This document shows positions 61,608 through 64,000 of a stretch of 64,000 nucleotides of DNA, piece after piece. Positions within the stretch are counted from its first letter, which is position 1, and each line of letters starts with the position of its first letter. This DNA comes from an uncultured Oscillospiraceae bacterium (lineage in GTDB: Bacteria > Bacillota > Clostridia > Oscillospirales > Acutalibacteraceae). The notes beneath the pieces are model-generated. The model was not told the DNA's origin, searched no databases, and saw only the letters and a list, made by a program, of their open reading frames with translations. The stretch is from positions 62,001 through 126,000 of the forward strand of contig URZE01000002.1 in NCBI GenBank assembly GCA_900552265.1, read 5' to 3'. The position numbers were made by a program, and so were the translations under genes.

Positions 61608-62048
61608 ATGGAATTACAGGATTTAGTGTCTGTTAAGGGGTCAAGAAAAGCTCCTAAACGTATCGGCCGTGGCCACGGTTCGGGATGGGGAAAAACAGCA
61701 GGAAAAGGTCATAAAGGCCAAAATGCAAGATCTGGCGGCGGTGTTCGTCCGGGATTTGAAGGAGGTCAGATGCCTCTTCAAAGAAGAATTCCAAAAAGAG
61801 GATTTAATAACATATTTGCCAAAGTAGTAGTTACGGTGAATGTGGGAGATTTGGAAAAATTTGGCGAAGGCTCTGTTGTAAACGCAAATGAACTTATAAA
61901 TATGGGTCTTATTAAGCGTAAATTTGACAAAATCAAGATTTTGGGAAATGGCGAACTTACAAAAAGCATGACAGTAAAAGCACAGATGTTTTCGAAATCT
62001 GCGGTTAAAAAAATTGAAGCCGTAGGCGGGAAGGCGGAGGTGATCTAA
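61608..62048 (+). CDS. rplO: 50S ribosomal protein L15
   Basis: 146 residues; GSRKAPKRIGRGHGSGWGKT, AGKGHKGQNARSGGGVRPGF, GGQMPLQRRIPKRGF. ATG 61608 after TTAGGAGGTG; the GTG at 61599 lies in that site. The stop abuts the secY GTG directly. Confidence 0.99.
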   Translation: MELQDLVSVKGSRKAPKRIGRGHGSGWGKTAGKGHKGQNARSGGGVRPGFEGGQMPLQRRIPKRGFNNIFAKVVVTVNVGDLEKFGEGSVVNANELINMGLIKRKFDKIKILGNGELTKSMTVKAQMFSKSAVKKIEAVGGKAEVI

Positions 62049-63374
62049 GTGATTAAGACTCTTATAAATTCTTGGAAAGTTCCGGAACTGAGAAAAAAAT
62101 TGTTGTTCACTTTGCTTATAATAGTTGTTTTCAGAATAGGTTCAGTCATCCCGGTTCCGTTTTTAAACGTTGAAGCATTGGCCGGAATGATGGGAAGTTT
62201 GGGTGAGAGTGGATCCGTTTTGGCATATCTCGATACTCTTTCGGGAGGAGCTTTTGCTCAAGCAACATTGTTTGCAATGTCGGTTTCACCTTACATCAAT
62301 GCGTCGATCATAATACAGCTTATGACGGTTGCGCTTCCCTATCTTGAATCCCTTCAAAAAGAAGGAGAAGAGGGGAGAAAAAAACTTACCGCAATTACTC
62401 GTTATTTGACTATCTTCTTGGGACTCATGCAAGGAACTGCATTTTATCTTTATCTTAGAAACGGAAGTTATGCCGGTGAATCTATAGTAAGATACACTGA
62501 AGGTTGGGCAGGAATATTTGTTGCAGTGGTAATAGTACTTTCGTTCACCGCAGGTACGGCTTTAATGATGTGGCTTGGTGAACAGATAAATGTAAAAGGC
62601 GTTGGAAATGGAATATCTATACTTATGTTTGCGGGTATCGTTTCGAGAATGCCGAGTCTCATAGGAAAATTGGTAGCATATTTCATGATCGCTGTTGAAG
62701 AACCATCTACTTTCGGAAAATTTTATGTATTCGTACCGCTTTTCGTGATAATGTTCCTTTTCATGATGTGGGTAATAGTTTACATGAACGATGCTGAGCG
62801 TCGCATACCAATTCAGTATGCACAGCGTACTGTTGGAAGAAAAATGTATGCCGGACAAAATACGCATATTCCTCTTAAAATAGGAATTTCGGGAGTAATG
62901 CCGATTATTTTCGCAACATCTATATTGGCTGTTCCGAACTTTATAAACTTTTTCACTCGTCCGACAGGTATTTGGAAAGCAATTCTTGATTCCCTTTCGG
63001 TTAACGGTTTGATTTATACGATTGTTTACTTCTTCTTGATTATAATGTTTGCATATTTTTACGTTGCAATTACGTATAATCCAATAGAGATGGCTAACAA
63101 TTTGCGTCAAAGCAATGGTGTAATTCCGGGAATAAGACCTGGTAAACCCACTTCGGATTATTTTGCGAAAGTGCTTTCGAAGGTTACATTTTTAGGAGCT
63201 TTGTTCCTTGCGTTTGTGGCACTTTTACCGATTGGATTTTCTGTGGGTACCGGAATGCATAACTTGTCAATGGGAGGTACGTCAATTATAATTATGGTAG
63301 GCGTTGCTCTCGAAACCGTAAAACAAATGGAATCACAACTTATGATGAGACACTATAAAGGATTCCTCGATTAA
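62049..63374 (+). CDS. secY: protein translocase subunit SecY
   Basis: 441 residues with ten membrane segments, forming the protein-conducting channel. Seen: GSVIPVPFLNVEAL, the plug region, SPYINASIIIQLM, GEEGRKKLTAITRY, YAQRTVGRKMYAGQNTHIPL (ribosome-binding loop), and C-terminal QMESQLMMRHYKGFL. GTG start with GGCGGAGGTG upstream, no gap after rplO. Confidence 0.99.
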   Translation: MIKTLINSWKVPELRKKLLFTLLIIVVFRIGSVIPVPFLNVEALAGMMGSLGESGSVLAYLDTLSGGAFAQATLFAMSVSPYINASIIIQLMTVALPYLESLQKEGEEGRKKLTAITRYLTIFLGLMQGTAFYLYLRNGSYAGESIVRYTEGWAGIFVAVVIVLSFTAGTALMMWLGEQINVKGVGNGISILMFAGIVSRMPSLIGKLVAYFMIAVEEPSTFGKFYVFVPLFVIMFLFMMWVIVYMNDAERRIPIQYAQRTVGRKMYAGQNTHIPLKIGISGVMPIIFATSILAVPNFINFFTRPTGIWKAILDSLSVNGLIYTIVYFFLIIMFAYFYVAITYNPIEMANNLRQSNGVIPGIRPGKPTSDYFAKVLSKVTFLGALFLAFVALLPIGFSVGTGMHNLSMGGTSIIIMVGVALETVKQMESQLMMRHYKGFLD

Positions 63375-63417
63375 AAATTTTCGCCTGAAATTGTTAGGTT
63401 TTAAAAGGAGATATTAA

Positions 63418-64000
63418 ATGAATATAATTTTTTTGGGAGCACCGGGTGCCGGAAAAGGAACTCAGGCTGCGTATATATCCGAACATTTTAAAATCCCCAC
63501 GATTTCGACGGGAGAAATTATAAGACAAACGTTGAAAAGCGGCACTGAGTTGGGAAATAAGCTCAAGTCCTACATAGAAAAAGGACATCTTGTTCCTGAC
63601 GAAACGGTAATTGAAATGGTAAAAGAAAGAATCTCTAAAGATGATTGTAAAAACGGATTCATTCTTGATGGATTTCCAAGAACCGTAAAACAGGCCGAGG
63701 CTCTTGAACATTCTGGAGTAAATATTGATAAGGTCATAGACATAGAAGTCGATGATGAGATTATATACAAAAGGATGGCAGGGCGTCGTGTTTGCGGCAA
63801 ATGCGGAAAGACATACAATGTTGATTTGAATGTTTTACCTCAAAATGAGGGACTGTGTGATGTTTGTGGAAACGACCTTATTCAACGTGCGGATGACAAG
63901 CTTGAAACAGTGAAAGAGCGTCTTAAAGTCTATTACGATCAAACTCACGTTTTGAAAGATTATTATCAAAGCAAGGGAAAAAGATTTATAATTGACGGAG
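63418..64000 (+). CDS. adk: adenylate kinase (3'-truncated by window edge)
   Basis: Balances ATP, ADP and AMP. 194 codons of about 215 are present: P-loop GAPGAGKGTQ, STGEIIRQ, ILDGFPRTVKQAE, GRRVCGKCGKTYN and a later C-D-V-C, so the LID domain binds zinc as in Gram-positives. ATG after AAAAGGAG. The standard neighbour of secY. Confidence 0.98.
   Translation, partial: MNIIFLGAPGAGKGTQAAYISEHFKIPTISTGEIIRQTLKSGTELGNKLKSYIEKGHLVPDETVIEMVKERISKDDCKNGFILDGFPRTVKQAEALEHSGVNIDKVIDIEVDDEIIYKRMAGRRVCGKCGKTYNVDLNVLPQNEGLCDVCGNDLIQRADDKLETVKERLKVYYDQTHVLKDYYQSKGKRFIIDG

Overview
The window (64 kb, strongly AT-rich) is from a low-GC Gram-positive bacterium of the class Clostridia, most likely the Oscillospirales/Ruminococcaceae side. 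The evidence is the gene order mnmE-mnmG-rsmG-parA-parB, a SpoVT-type AbrB regulator, an mreBCD-PBP2 cluster, the zinc form of S14, Shine-Dalgarno-led genes with many TTG starts, and a Firmicute-type S10-spc ribosomal operon. The left end is probably close to the replication origin: two perfect parS sites flank the parAB genes. Several fresh pseudogenes, a split-off 5S rRNA gene and an injection-system fragment suggest a host-associated lineage in genome decay; symbiosis (for example with gut protists) is inference only.

Layout. 1-8.9 kb: tRNA modification (mnmE, mnmG), 16S methylation (rsmG), chromosome segregation (parA, parB), a VanZ-like membrane protein, serS and guaB. 8.9-13.3 kb: accessory island with two related, unrecognised exported proteins; the larger (836 aa) begins with a Nif11-type double-glycine leader and is full of repeats. 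13.3-18.4 kb: M23 peptidase, ferredoxin, SpoVT, a pseudogene-rich stretch and tRNA-Ala and tRNA-Leu. 18.4-23.9 kb: a minus-strand operon of five genes, four of them typical of extracellular contractile injection systems (AAA+ ATPase, PAAR-like DUF4280, carboxypeptidase-regulatory-like protein, DUF4255 tail terminator) with no sheath, tube or baseplate gene nearby. 24.2-26.1 kb: a family of three small secreted proteins, one dead. 26.3 kb: a 5S rRNA gene standing alone with its own consensus promoter. 26.6-36.5 kb: housekeeping (zapA, dut, mreBCD, PBP2, an altered mgsA, hisS, dus, alr). 36.7-38.7 kb: an anti-sigma kinase/STAS pair and DUF4363/DUF421. 38.8-42.3 kb: a three-gene surface polysaccharide operon. 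42.5-52.3 kb: a small hydrophobic protein, nfo, a very large phosphoesterase, VanY, gltX, glnS and a BspA-type leucine-rich protein. 52.4-64 kb: the S10-spc operon up to adk, with a long leader and a small membrane-protein ORF wedged between rplW and rplB.

How it works together. The core genes supply translation, cell shape and wall synthesis (MreBCD-PBP2, Alr, VanY, M23) and chromosome segregation. The accessory parts point outward: polysaccharide, secreted small proteins, the leader-bearing repeat protein, the LRR protein and the injection-system module are candidates for contact with a host or competitors. The best leads for something undescribed are the leader-plus-repeat protein with its paralogue (9.7-13.2 kb), the orphan injection module whose DUF4255 protein carries a 15-bp-repeat Asp/Ser tail, and the secreted-protein family beside it.
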